Assembly: GCA_007133205.1 (NCBI GenBank)
Contig: SLND01000018.1
Span: 1 to 56,692 of the forward strand
DNA length: 56,692 nt
From: Natronospiraceae bacterium
GTDB taxonomy: Bacteria > Pseudomonadota > Gammaproteobacteria > Natronospirales > Natronospiraceae
Reading direction: 5' to 3'
The number at the start of each line of letters is the position of its first letter. The first letter of the stretch is position 1. The notes below the pieces were generated by a model. That model searched no databases. It was not told where the DNA came from and saw nothing but the letters and a program-made list of their open reading frames with translations. Below are positions 28,633-38,292 of the stretch, one piece after another. The translations under genes were made by a program, and so were the position numbers.

Positions 28633-28659
28633 GGCCGGCCCCCAACGGGGCCGGCCTTT
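28633..28659. terminator. Terminator hairpin between convergent genes
   Basis: Perfect 10-bp stem GGCCGGCCCC-CAAC-GGGGCCGGCC followed by TTT. Confidence 0.75.
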
Positions 28660-28690
28660 CTGATTCAGGGTTCATGCTGCCGATGCCGGC

Positions 28691-29545
28691 CTATTCCATC
28701 GCCGGCGTGTACCGCTCCAGAATCCGTTCCTTGGTCCCGTCCTCCCTCAGCTCCGCCAGTGCCCCGTCGAAACGCTCACGGATATCCGAATCCACGGATT
28801 CGAGGCTGAACATCAGGCTCACCGTGCCCTGTCGTACGGGATCGCCCAGGGCGCTGATTTCCCCTTCGATCCCGAGGCGGCGCTGGATGGAGTTGATCAC
28901 GAAGGGATCGGCGAGAAAACCACCCAGATCGTGGTCGATCAGGCGCATGAGATTGATTTCGGTCAGGCGTGCATTAATGATCAGGTCACGGTACTCCTCC
29001 TTGTTGAGGACTTCCTCGACCTCGTCGCCGTAGACAAAGCCTTCGGTAACCCCGATCCGCCGCTCGGCTCGCAACATATCTTCCAGCGTCCGTCCCTTCA
29101 GGTCGGCCTGTTCCGCCGCGCGAACCCAGAGATTCACGTATTCTTCACGATAGGGTTCACTGAAATGGGCGTATTCCTTGCGCGCTTCGCTGACGGTCGC
29201 CCCCGGGACGATATCCACGTCGCCCTCCCGGACCATGCTCAGCAGACGGGCGAAATTGGCCTGCCTGTATTCAATTTCACAGTCGATCTTTTCGGCGGCG
29301 GCTTCAACCAGTTCGATATCCAGGCCGCTTACCTGTCCCCTCGGATCGAGGTAGTGGTAGGGCTCCCAGGGATCCCATCCCAGGGTCAGCTGGCAGTCGG
29401 GCGTTTCCTCGACCGCCGCGTCTTCCTCTTCCGGAGGCGGCGGGTCCCGGTCGTTGTCATCTTCCGGTGGTTCGCAGGCAAGGAGCATGACCAGGACGAG
29501 CAACCAGCCAAGCCAGAGCAAGGTCTTGTATTGATTCATGATCAC
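28691..29545 (-). CDS. Transporter substrate-binding lipoprotein (SBP_bac_3 family)
   Basis: Lipobox VMLLACEPP; GWDPWEPYHYLDPRGQVSGLDIELVEAAAEKI; GDVDIVPGATVSEARKEYAHFSEPY. Confidence 0.85.
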   Translation of the reverse strand: MIMNQYKTLLWLGWLLVLVMLLACEPPEDDNDRDPPPPEEEDAAVEETPDCQLTLGWDPWEPYHYLDPRGQVSGLDIELVEAAAEKIDCEIEYRQANFARLLSMVREGDVDIVPGATVSEARKEYAHFSEPYREEYVNLWVRAAEQADLKGRTLEDMLRAERRIGVTEGFVYGDEVEEVLNKEEYRDLIINARLTEINLMRLIDHDLGGFLADPFVINSIQRRLGIEGEISALGDPVRQGTVSLMFSLESVDSDIRERFDGALAELREDGTKERILERYTPAME

Positions 29546-29634
29546 CCCCTGCGCGATGCGCTGCGATTTGCTTGTCGGTGCTTACCCCAAGCTTAGTCGC
29601 CGGGCGCCATGGAGCAAGGAATATCGGCGTTCAG

Positions 29635-30753
29635 TCAGCCGATTTCGCCTGCATCGATCACGGCGAAGCTCATCTCCTCGCGGTCGTGATACAGATGTCG
29701 CGCGCGAATCCGCAGGCCGGGGCGCTGTGGGCGGATTCCCGCCTCCAGACGCTCGCTGAGCTCCCGCACACCCTGGTAGCGCCGTTTCATGGGCAACTTC
29801 AGGTTGAACAGCGCATGGCGGGCCCAGCCCCGGCTCAGCCAGTGGATCATGCGATCAGCGACCCGGGCGGGTTTGTCGACGATATCGCAGACCAGCCAGT
29901 CAACAGGCTCCGGGGGCGTCCAGGTGAAGCCGTCGGCACGCACATGGTGCAAGCCTGGGTGATCTGCAATTCCGCCATCCATCGGCCCATGATCCACGGC
30001 GGTGACTTCCAGTCCGCGGTCAATGAGGTGCCGGCTCCAGCCACCGGGTGCCGCGCCCAGATCGACCGCGTGCATCCCCGGTTGAAGCAGCCGTTCTCGT
30101 TCCTCTTCGCTCATCAGGGTCAACACTGCTTCCTCCAGCTTCAGCAGTGATCGGCTGGGAGCGCCGCGGGGCAAGCGCAGGCGGGGGATGCCCATCGGCC
30201 AGACCGGCTCGGCCCGGGGCAGGAACCAGCCGATCGCCACCTGGGAGGAATCCGGGAAGAAAAGGCTCAGGCGCGGGCCCACTGCACCATCCCCGATACG
30301 GTCTTCTGCCTTCAGGGCCCGCTCCAGATGCGGGCGGAAACCCCGCAGGAAGCGCGTCAGCGACTTGCCTTCATTGGTGTCGGGGTGGGCCAGTTCGACC
30401 CCGGCGAAACGCACGCCGGGCGGGAGATGGGCGAGGATCGGTGCCACACGGTCAGCGGCACTCAGTCCCGTCTGCCAGTGGCATTCGTAGTACACGCGGC
30501 GGGCGAACAGCGGTGCCTCACTCACCAGTTCCGACAGCCGGGGGGCGGCCTCGGGCAGGCTCAGTCGCAGACGGACATAGCCGGATCCGGCGGCAGCGAT
30601 CGGATAGACCTCAGCCGGGCCGGACTCAGAAGCGCGCGTGGCCAGCTCCGCTGCAAGATCCTTTTCGAAGCCCGCCCGAGTGAGGCCCAGCAGGCCCGAG
30701 GGTGGCCAGGCGCGCAGCAGCGACTGCTCATCGCACTCTGCTCGCCCGTTCAT
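29635..30753 (-). CDS. rlmM: 23S rRNA (cytidine(2498)-2'-O)-methyltransferase RlmM
   Basis: MHAVDLGAAPGGWSRHLIDRGLEVTAVDHGPM, PVDWLVCDIVDKPARVADRM, LFNLKLPMKRRY. Confidence 0.92.
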   Translation of the reverse strand: MNGRAECDEQSLLRAWPPSGLLGLTRAGFEKDLAAELATRASESGPAEVYPIAAAGSGYVRLRLSLPEAAPRLSELVSEAPLFARRVYYECHWQTGLSAADRVAPILAHLPPGVRFAGVELAHPDTNEGKSLTRFLRGFRPHLERALKAEDRIGDGAVGPRLSLFFPDSSQVAIGWFLPRAEPVWPMGIPRLRLPRGAPSRSLLKLEEAVLTLMSEEERERLLQPGMHAVDLGAAPGGWSRHLIDRGLEVTAVDHGPMDGGIADHPGLHHVRADGFTWTPPEPVDWLVCDIVDKPARVADRMIHWLSRGWARHALFNLKLPMKRRYQGVRELSERLEAGIRPQRPGLRIRARHLYHDREEMSFAVIDAGEIG

Positions 30754-30835
30754 TTCAGTCGGCCTCCCATGAAATCCTGCGCCGCTGGATGCTGGTGCTG
30801 GTTATAATAGTCCCTGTCGTCGAAATGACAGGGGA

Positions 30836-31240
30836 ATGCCGGTGAATCATCGCAAGATAACACTCGTAAGTCTGCTGGTGCTGATTGCAGCGGTGATCGG
30901 CATGGGGTACTGGCTGCTCCCATCCGGATTTGATACCGATCTCGATCGGGTCGGCCAGGGACGACCGGCCGTCGTACTGGTCCATGATCACAACTATGTG
31001 GAAAGTGTTGAATTGATGGAAGCGGTGGATCGCGAACGCGGGGCCTGGGAAGAAGACGTGGATTTTCTGGTCGCCGATGTGCATCGGGAGGAGGGTCGCG
31101 ATTTCACTGATCGTCATGGTGTGAGTGCCGTCACTCTGCTGGCCTTTGATGGCGAAGGTGAGCGGATCGGGATTCACACCGGCCGTGCGGATGTGGGTGC
31201 CGTGCGCAACTGGCTGGATGAGAAGTTTGGTCCTCAATGA
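30836..31240 (+). CDS. Membrane-anchored/exported thioredoxin-like protein
   Basis: N-terminal TM; HGVSAVTLLAFDGEGERIGIHTGRADVGAVRNWLDE C-terminal Trx-like; no CXXC. Confidence 0.5.
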   Translation: MPVNHRKITLVSLLVLIAAVIGMGYWLLPSGFDTDLDRVGQGRPAVVLVHDHNYVESVELMEAVDRERGAWEEDVDFLVADVHREEGRDFTDRHGVSAVTLLAFDGEGERIGIHTGRADVGAVRNWLDEKFGPQ

Positions 31241-31295
31241 CCTCCCGCGCCGGATGCCGGCTCTGACCGAGGCCAGTGCCCCCTTGCTCAGGGCT

Positions 31296-31988
31296 TCACC
31301 AGAAATGACGGGTGAAGAACAGCGACACACTGCGTCCGTCAGCACCGCTGGCATAGCGTGCGCCCAGACCCCCGTCGTCCGGCAATGCCATGCGCAGTTC
31401 CAGGTATTCCCAGCGCCCTGCCCGCCAGTCCAGACTGCGGTCGGTGCGGCCATTGTCCTCCACCCGTTCCTCGCCGTCGTAACGACGCCACTCACTCCCG
31501 GCCGCCAGGGCCACCGCGCCCAGGTCCAGGTCCAGGCCCAGGGTGGCGAGTGACTCGTATTGCGTGATGTTCAGATCGTCGCCCCCCAGGCGCCCGCTCA
31601 GGTTCTGCCAGGTGTAGCGCGCCTTCCAGCGCAGGGCGAGACTGGAATCCCGGGGATGTCGGCCACCACCCCCGATGCCCAGCAACTGGCCACTCAGGCG
31701 CGGGGTGTTGGCCTCATCGGGAGCCCGCCAGCGGGTAGAAAGAAAGCCAAGCCGCAGATCCCCATGGAACCAGGGCCCGACACTCTCCCGGATACTTACC
31801 TCGAAGCCCTGTTGGCTCAGTTCACGGGACTCGCCATCGACCTCCGGGGATAGCTGTTCGGAGCTCAGCCGGGCCTCGTAGTCGAGCAGCTGACCGCGGT
31901 CAATGGCATGTGCCGGCGCCGCGAGGAGACCGGCAAGCAGGGCCCATGCCGCCAGCTGACTTCTTCTTGCCGCCCGGGTATCCCGCAT
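31296..31988 (-). CDS. Predicted outer-membrane beta-barrel protein
   Basis: Start at MRDTRAARRSQLAAWALLAGLLAAPAHA signal peptide; alternating beta strands, C-terminal ...SVSLFFTRHFW. Confidence 0.65.
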   Translation of the reverse strand: MRDTRAARRSQLAAWALLAGLLAAPAHAIDRGQLLDYEARLSSEQLSPEVDGESRELSQQGFEVSIRESVGPWFHGDLRLGFLSTRWRAPDEANTPRLSGQLLGIGGGGRHPRDSSLALRWKARYTWQNLSGRLGGDDLNITQYESLATLGLDLDLGAVALAAGSEWRRYDGEERVEDNGRTDRSLDWRAGRWEYLELRMALPDDGGLGARYASGADGRSVSLFFTRHFW

Positions 31989-32057
31989 AAATGTGACTCG
32001 ACTCTGATCTTCACAGTAATATACCAGTGCGGGCCTGGTGCCATGCTCCCGTAACCT

Positions 32058-34601
32058 TTGGGTTGCGGGCGGGTGGGATTGCAACCAGGCCGCAGGCGGG
32101 AGGGGCAAGTTTTGGCACAAGGCCAGGCCAGACGAGACCGGTTCATCGGTTTTGCCGTGGTCCTCGCGGTGGGTCTGGGGGGGCTCGCGGGACTGTGGCA
32201 GGGCGTGGACGGTTTCACCCAGGATGTCAGCATGCGACTGGCGCCGGAACGCGATGCCGGTGACCAGGTGCTGCTGGTGGATATCGACGAAGCCTCGCTT
32301 GAGCGCTACGGCAGCTGGGAAAGCCTCGCCCCGGCGGTGGTCTCGGCGCTCCAGCTTGTCACCAGCGAGAATGCCCGCGTCAGTGCCGTGGTTCTCCCGC
32401 GTGACTGGGGGCTGGGGGGACCGGCAGCGGATCAGGCCCTGTCGCGCGCCATCGGCGAGGCGGACACGGTCCTTCTGGGGCTGCCGTACCGTTCCTGGCC
32501 GGCAGGCCGTCTGCCATCCGACCTGGGAGAATCGTGGCGCTCCGATTATCTCCAGCAGAGCCTGATCGAAGCAAAGCTTGACGACAGCCTTGGGGCCCGC
32601 ACACAACGTCTGCTCGGGTTCGAGCGTTCGGTGCGTGACGGACGGCTTCTGCCCAGCTTTCCGGGACTGGTGGGCCAGGTGGACAGCGTCGGTTTCGTGC
32701 CACATGAGGCCGGCCGTGCCGAGGTCCGCCATCCGCCGGCCCTCCTGCGCCTGGATGACCATTATCTGCCCTCCCTGTCGCTGCAGCTGGTGACTCACGC
32801 CCTGGGCGGGACAGTGGCCGACATCCGCCCCGGTGAGCGTTCCGATATATCCGTTGGCGGTCAGCGCCGTCAGACCACGCTGGGTTACCGATTCCAGCCC
32901 CATTTTTATTCCGGTGACAGTGGAATTCAGCGGATTTCACTGGTGGATCTGCTGGGTGACCGGGGTAACGGTGAAACGCTCGAAGGGCGTGTTGTCATCC
33001 TGGGCAGCAGTGCCGGGCAGTGGGCTGACAGACTTCCCAGTCCCATCGGCAGCGAAATGAGCCCGGCCGAAGTCACCGCCCACCAGACCGCCGCCATACT
33101 GAATGATCACCTCTATTCGCCGCCGGACTGGATGATGGTGGCGCCCTGGGCGGTGCTGCTGGTGGTAGGGCTGTATCTGGCTTATCTCCTGCCGCGGGTG
33201 GGACTCGGCACCGGTATTGCCGTCACCGTACTCCTCACAATGGTGCTCATTAACGTGCAACTCATACTCGGCATGGCCCAAATGGTGCATCTGCCCCTGG
33301 CGATGCCGGTCATTGCACTGGTATCGGGGCATGTGGCGATCTGGTTGCGCCGTGTGGTATCGGAGCGCCGTGCCAGCTTCCGCGAGCAGCTGTCAGAGGC
33401 CAATCGCTTGCTGGCCGAATCTCTTCAGGCGCAGGGGCGGCTCGACGCAGCCTTTGATCGTTATCGCCAGAGTGAACCCAGCGAGGAACTGTTTGATCGT
33501 CTGTACAACCTGGGTCTTGATTTCGAAAGACGCCGCCAGTTTGCACGGGCCCAGTCGGTACTGCGTTACCTGCAGCAACTGGCCCCCGGATTTGCGGATG
33601 TGGATCAGCGCATCAAGCGGCTCGGGGTACTGGAAAGCAAGATGGCACTGGCCAGCACCAAGGGTGGCGCGCGTCCGCTGATTCTGACCGAGGACGGGAT
33701 GCAGAAGCCCATGCTCGGGCGTTACGAAATCCAGAAGGAAATCGGTCGTGGCGCCATGGGTACGGTTTATCTCGGACGTGATCCACGCATCGGCAGGACC
33801 GTCGCCGTCAAGACCGTGGCCCTGTCCGAGGAGTTCGAGGGTGAGGAACTGGAACGGGTCACCGCGCGCTTCTTTCGCGAAGCCGAGACTGCCGGTCGCC
33901 TCAACCATCCCAGTATCGTGACCATTTACGATGTGGGCGAGGAATCGGATCTTGCCTACATCGCCATGGATTACCTCGACGGCTCCAGCCTACAGCGCTA
34001 TACCCACCGCAAGAAGCTCCTGCCGGTTCCCACCGTTTTTGACATCGTGATCCAGGTCGCCGAGGCCCTGGATTATGCCCACAGTCACAATGTGGTGCAC
34101 CGCGACGTCAAGCCCGGCAACATGATCTATGATCGCCGCACACGCCGCATCAAGGTGACTGATTTTGGCGTTGCCTGCCTGACTGACACCAGCAAGACCA
34201 AGACCGGGACGATCCTGGGTACACCCTCATACATGTCCCCCGAACAGATTCTCGGCAAGCGCGTGGATGGACGTTCCGATCTGTTTTCTCTTGGGGTGAG
34301 TTTCTACCAGCTCCTGCGTGGCGAACTGCCCTTCGAGGGTGAGCCGTTGGCAACCCTGATGTACAAGATCGCCAACGAAGCCCATCCGGATGTGCGTGCC
34401 CTGCGCCTCGATCTTCCGGCCTGCCTGAACCCGATCATGGATCGCTTGCTGTCCAAGGATCCGAAGGAACGCTTCCAGAGCGGCGCGGAACTGGCCGCCG
34501 CCCTGCGCCGCTGTCGCCGCGAAGCGGTGGCCCTCGCCGCCCGTGAAAAGGAAGGTACCGGTCAGTCGCCGCGTTCGGCAGCCTTCAGCCGGACCAGATA
34601 A
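32058..34601 (+). CDS. CHASE2 sensor - serine/threonine protein kinase fusion
   Basis: N-term CHASE2-like (VLLVDIDEASLERYGSW), TM helices, then Hanks kinase GRYEIQKEIGRGAMGTVYLGRD, HRDVKPGNMIYD, DFGVA, GTPSYMSPEQI; true start may be an internal TTG near 32111. Confidence 0.88.
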   Translation: MGCGRVGLQPGRRREGQVLAQGQARRDRFIGFAVVLAVGLGGLAGLWQGVDGFTQDVSMRLAPERDAGDQVLLVDIDEASLERYGSWESLAPAVVSALQLVTSENARVSAVVLPRDWGLGGPAADQALSRAIGEADTVLLGLPYRSWPAGRLPSDLGESWRSDYLQQSLIEAKLDDSLGARTQRLLGFERSVRDGRLLPSFPGLVGQVDSVGFVPHEAGRAEVRHPPALLRLDDHYLPSLSLQLVTHALGGTVADIRPGERSDISVGGQRRQTTLGYRFQPHFYSGDSGIQRISLVDLLGDRGNGETLEGRVVILGSSAGQWADRLPSPIGSEMSPAEVTAHQTAAILNDHLYSPPDWMMVAPWAVLLVVGLYLAYLLPRVGLGTGIAVTVLLTMVLINVQLILGMAQMVHLPLAMPVIALVSGHVAIWLRRVVSERRASFREQLSEANRLLAESLQAQGRLDAAFDRYRQSEPSEELFDRLYNLGLDFERRRQFARAQSVLRYLQQLAPGFADVDQRIKRLGVLESKMALASTKGGARPLILTEDGMQKPMLGRYEIQKEIGRGAMGTVYLGRDPRIGRTVAVKTVALSEEFEGEELERVTARFFREAETAGRLNHPSIVTIYDVGEESDLAYIAMDYLDGSSLQRYTHRKKLLPVPTVFDIVIQVAEALDYAHSHNVVHRDVKPGNMIYDRRTRRIKVTDFGVACLTDTSKTKTGTILGTPSYMSPEQILGKRVDGRSDLFSLGVSFYQLLRGELPFEGEPLATLMYKIANEAHPDVRALRLDLPACLNPIMDRLLSKDPKERFQSGAELAAALRRCRREAVALAAREKEGTGQSPRSAAFSRTR

Positions 34602-35953
34602 TACCGTGCTGCCTGCATGACCTTTGGTGCCAGGATCAGGGTGGCGATCATGGTCGGAATTGCCATCAGGCCGTAACCGGTGGTGATGAGATAGATCACG
34701 GCCTCGACCGTCGCCACCGCGCCGCCAATCACCAGGGCGGTGTAGAAATACTTGTACCAATGCTGATATTCGGCACCGATGAGAAAGCCGAGGCACTTCG
34801 CGCCGTAGTACCAGAAGGTGAACATGGTGCTCATGCTGAACACCACCACCAGCAGCGTGACGATCCACGGGCCGATCGGTCCGAGTGCTTCGGAAAAGGC
34901 GGTGGCGGTGAGTGCTGCCCCCGCCACGCCATCGTCCATGAGCTCCCAGGCACCGGTGGTCAGGATCACCAGCGCGGTGCAGGTGCAGACGATGAGCGTG
35001 TCCACCACGGGTCCGACCATGGCGACCGTGCCCACACGCACCGGCTCGCGGCTCCTGGTGGCGGTCATCGCCAGCACTTCGGTGCCGACCCCGGCCTCGT
35101 TGGAAAATGCCCCCTGACGGATGCCCACGATCATTACCCCGAGCAGGCCACCGATTGCCGCCTGGGTGTAGTCGCCGCGGAAGGCATCGGCAAAGATCAG
35201 GCGCAGGTATTCGGGGATGGCGGCGTAGTTCACCGCAAGGATGACGAAGGCACAGGCCAGATAGAGCACCACCATCGAGGGCACCAGGTAGCCGGCCACG
35301 CGGCCGATGCGCTTGATGCCACCGAAGATCACCAGCGCCACCACCGCGGCCACCCCGATCCCGAACAGGAGATTGAAGGTGCCCGCGGCGTCCTCGCTGA
35401 TCACCTCGCGCGGGATCAGGATGGCATCGCGTACCGCCTCCGTGAGCTGGTTGATCTGGAAGATGGGCAGGGTGCCGATCAGGCCCGCGAGCGCGAAAAA
35501 CACCGCCAGCGGCATCCACTTGCGCCCCAGGCCTTCGCGGATGGTGTACATGGTCCCGCCCTGGAGCTTGCCGTGGCTGTCGTAGCCGCGGTACATGAGC
35601 CCGGCGGTGCAGGTGAAGAATTTGGTCGCCACCCCCACCAGAGCGGTCACCCACATCCAGAACACCGCACCGGGTCCGCCCATGGAAATGGCCACGGCTA
35701 CCCCGGCGATGTTGCCCAGTCCCAGCGTGCCCGACAGGGCGGTGGACAGCGCCTGGAAATAGTTGATGTCGCCCGGCGCATCGTGCTGGTCATAACGTCC
35801 CGTGAGCAGGCGAAACGCGATCGGGAACAGCAGGTAAGGCAGTGCCCGGGAATAGATGACGAAGAACAGGCCGCCCCCCACCAGAAGCAGGATCAGGGGC
35901 GGGCCCCAGAGAAAGTCGGACACGGCACTCAGGGCATTCTCGATCGCTTCCAT
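34562..35953 (-). CDS. Alanine/glycine:cation symporter (AGCS family)
   Basis: TALSGTLGLGNIAGVAVAISMGGPGAVFWMW; GAFSNEAGVGTEVLAMTA; start placed at MEAIENALSAV. Confidence 0.92.
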   Translation of the reverse strand: MEAIENALSAVSDFLWGPPLILLLVGGGLFFVIYSRALPYLLFPIAFRLLTGRYDQHDAPGDINYFQALSTALSGTLGLGNIAGVAVAISMGGPGAVFWMWVTALVGVATKFFTCTAGLMYRGYDSHGKLQGGTMYTIREGLGRKWMPLAVFFALAGLIGTLPIFQINQLTEAVRDAILIPREVISEDAAGTFNLLFGIGVAAVVALVIFGGIKRIGRVAGYLVPSMVVLYLACAFVILAVNYAAIPEYLRLIFADAFRGDYTQAAIGGLLGVMIVGIRQGAFSNEAGVGTEVLAMTATRSREPVRVGTVAMVGPVVDTLIVCTCTALVILTTGAWELMDDGVAGAALTATAFSEALGPIGPWIVTLLVVVFSMSTMFTFWYYGAKCLGFLIGAEYQHWYKYFYTALVIGGAVATVEAVIYLITTGYGLMAIPTMIATLILAPKVMQAARYYLVRLKAAERGD

Positions 35954-36179
35954 TTCGGGCTCCAGGGAATGAATTTGCTGGTCAGGGCCGACCATACGCT
36001 ACCGGCCTGTCCCCGGTTTCCACAAGTTGCCCCTCAACGCCATCCGTGCGCTGCGTTCTGCCAGGGAGGGGACAATGGTCGATCAACAACCAAGAGACAC
36101 GCTTGACCTCAAACGATGCCCGATCAGGACTCTCCGCTTGTACACTGGTCCCCTTGACTGCTTGTTACAGGGGCTGGTG

Positions 36180-37202
36180 ATGACAGCAAGGATTGATCTT
36201 CGCAGCGACACCGTGACCCAACCGACTCAGGCCATGCGTCGTACCATGGCCGATGCCGAGGTGGGTGATGACGTGATGGGCGAGGATCATAGCGTGAATC
36301 GTCTCGAGGCGATCTCTGCCGAACGCTGCGGAATGGAGGGGGCGGTGTTCGTGCCCTCGGGCACGCAGGGCAATCTTGCCGCGATGATGGCCCATTGCGG
36401 GCGTGGCGAGGAAGTAATCCTCGGCCACGATGCCCACACCTATATCAATGAAGGTGGCGGCATCGCCGTCCTCGGTGGGGTCCAGCCACAGGTCCTGGAA
36501 ATGGACGCCCGGGGCCAGATGGATCTGGAGGCGGTGGTCGCTGCAATCAAGCCTGATGATCCGCACCACGCGGTCACCCGCCTGCTGGCCCAGGAAAACA
36601 CCCACCACGGTGCGGTGGTGTCGCGTGAATACCTTGCGGATGCCGCTGCCCTGGCACGTCGGCACGGGCTGGGACATCACCTCGACGGGGCGCGGGTCTT
36701 CAATGCCTCGGTCGCCGAGAACATCGAGGTCGGCGAGATCCTCAGGTACTTCGACAGTGTGAGTTTCTGTCTTTCCAAGGGGCTCGGCGCGCCTGTGGGT
36801 TCGGTGGTCTGCGGGCCGCGAGAGCTGATGAAGCGGGTGCGGCGCTGGCGCAAGGTCCTTGGTGGCGGCATGCGCCAGGCCGGGATTCTGGCTGCCGCCG
36901 GCATCCACGCCCTGGAACATCACGTGGCGCGGCTCGCCGACGACCATGCCCGCGCCCGGGCCATGGCCGAGGCCCTGGAAAACCTCGACGGCCTGTCGGT
37001 GCGTTATACCGGCACCAACATGCTCTTTGTCACCCCGCCGCGCGAGCGTGTCGCGGCCATTGTCGAGGCTCTGGCGGACGAGGGGGTGACGGTCAAGGCG
37101 GCCCCGACCCTGCGTCTGGTGACTCATCTTGATGTGCCGGATGAGGCGGTGGCCGTGGTCAGGCGCGGATTCGAGCGCGGCCTGGCGGCGGGGGCCGCAT
37201 GA
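36180..37202 (+). CDS. ltaE: Low-specificity L-threonine aldolase
   Basis: MTARIDLRSDTVTQPTQAMRRTMADAEVGDDVMGED; HLDGARVFNA; VSFCLSKGLGAPVGSVVCG. Confidence 0.93.
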   Translation: MTARIDLRSDTVTQPTQAMRRTMADAEVGDDVMGEDHSVNRLEAISAERCGMEGAVFVPSGTQGNLAAMMAHCGRGEEVILGHDAHTYINEGGGIAVLGGVQPQVLEMDARGQMDLEAVVAAIKPDDPHHAVTRLLAQENTHHGAVVSREYLADAAALARRHGLGHHLDGARVFNASVAENIEVGEILRYFDSVSFCLSKGLGAPVGSVVCGPRELMKRVRRWRKVLGGGMRQAGILAAAGIHALEHHVARLADDHARARAMAEALENLDGLSVRYTGTNMLFVTPPRERVAAIVEALADEGVTVKAAPTLRLVTHLDVPDEAVAVVRRGFERGLAAGAA

Positions 37203-37810
37203 CGCAGGCCGGTTATCCTTCCCCCGGCGCACGGGTATTCTGTATCGGACGCAATTACGCCGATCACGCCCGCGAGATGCGAGCCGACCTGCCCGAGCGC
37301 CCGGTGATCTTCATGAAGCCGCCTTCGAGCTGCCGGCCACCGGGAGAGGTGGCTTTCCCGTCCGGCCACGGCCGGGTCAACTTCGAGGGTGAGCTGGTGG
37401 CAGTGCTCTCCGGTGATCCCCGGGATCCCGTTGCCGGTGCCGCCCTGGGGGTGGACCTGACCCTGCGCGAGCTGCAGGCCGAGCTCAAGGAAAAGCGTCT
37501 GCCCTGGACGGTGGCCAAGGCCTTCGACGGCAGTGCCCTGCTGGGCCCGGTGACGCCGCTTGATGCGGCCGCCTTCAACGAGCTCGAGTTTCATGTTCGG
37601 GTCAATGGCCGGCCACGGCAGCACGGCCTGGCCGGGAATATGATCTTTTCCTGTGACGAGATCATTGCCGAATTGACGCGTTACTGGAAACCTGAATCCG
37701 GGGATCTCTTGTTCACGGGGACCCCTGAAGGCGTCGGCCCGGTGCATCCCGGGGACCTGATTACCATGGAAAGCCCACAACTGGGAGGTGTCGAATGGCG
37801 TCTCAGCTGA
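37199..37810 (+). CDS. Fumarylacetoacetate hydrolase family protein
   Basis: VFCIGRNYADHAREM, PVIFMKPPSS, FEGELVAVL, LLFTGTPEGVGPV. Confidence 0.92.
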   Translation: MTQAGYPSPGARVFCIGRNYADHAREMRADLPERPVIFMKPPSSCRPPGEVAFPSGHGRVNFEGELVAVLSGDPRDPVAGAALGVDLTLRELQAELKEKRLPWTVAKAFDGSALLGPVTPLDAAAFNELEFHVRVNGRPRQHGLAGNMIFSCDEIIAELTRYWKPESGDLLFTGTPEGVGPVHPGDLITMESPQLGGVEWRLS

Positions 37811-38283
37811 TGCACGAAAGCCGCCGGGTCCAGGCGCTCGGCATGATCGGATGGCTGCTGCTGTGTTTCGCGGTCGCGGCTTTTGGCGGCATGTTTGCGC
37901 CCGGGGAATGGTATGCCGGCCTGGAGCGTCCGGCCTGGACACCGCCCGACTGGCTGTTTGCACCGGTCTGGACCCTGCTCTATGTGATGATGGCGATTGC
38001 CGCCTGGCAGGTCTGGCGCCTGACCGGATTCCGGGAGGGCAAGGCGCCGCTGAGCGCCTTTATCGTGCAATTGCTGATGAATGGCCTGTGGTCGGCCATC
38101 TTCTTCGGTCTCCAGGCTCCGGGACTGGCCCTGATCTGGATTCTGCTGCTGTGGCTGGCCATCGGTGTAACCCTGTTCCTGTTCAGCCGGGTCAGCTGGA
38201 GCGCCTCTGCCCTGCTGTTGCCCTATCTGCTCTGGGTCAGTTTCGCGGCCGTGCTCAATGCGGCTTTCTGGTGGCTGAATTGA
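37795..38283 (+). CDS. TspO/MBR family protein
   Basis: WYAGLERPAWTPPDWLFAPVWTLLYVMMAIAAWQVWR; 5 TM. Confidence 0.93.
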   Translation: MASQLMHESRRVQALGMIGWLLLCFAVAAFGGMFAPGEWYAGLERPAWTPPDWLFAPVWTLLYVMMAIAAWQVWRLTGFREGKAPLSAFIVQLLMNGLWSAIFFGLQAPGLALIWILLLWLAIGVTLFLFSRVSWSASALLLPYLLWVSFAAVLNAAFWWLN

Positions 38284-38292
38284 GATGTCGGC

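Noticed and set aside
34760-36106. 448-aa plus-strand ORF opposite the AGCS symporter
   Set aside because: Low-complexity His/Gly/Asp-rich shadow translation; the symporter frame has conserved motifs and TM helices.
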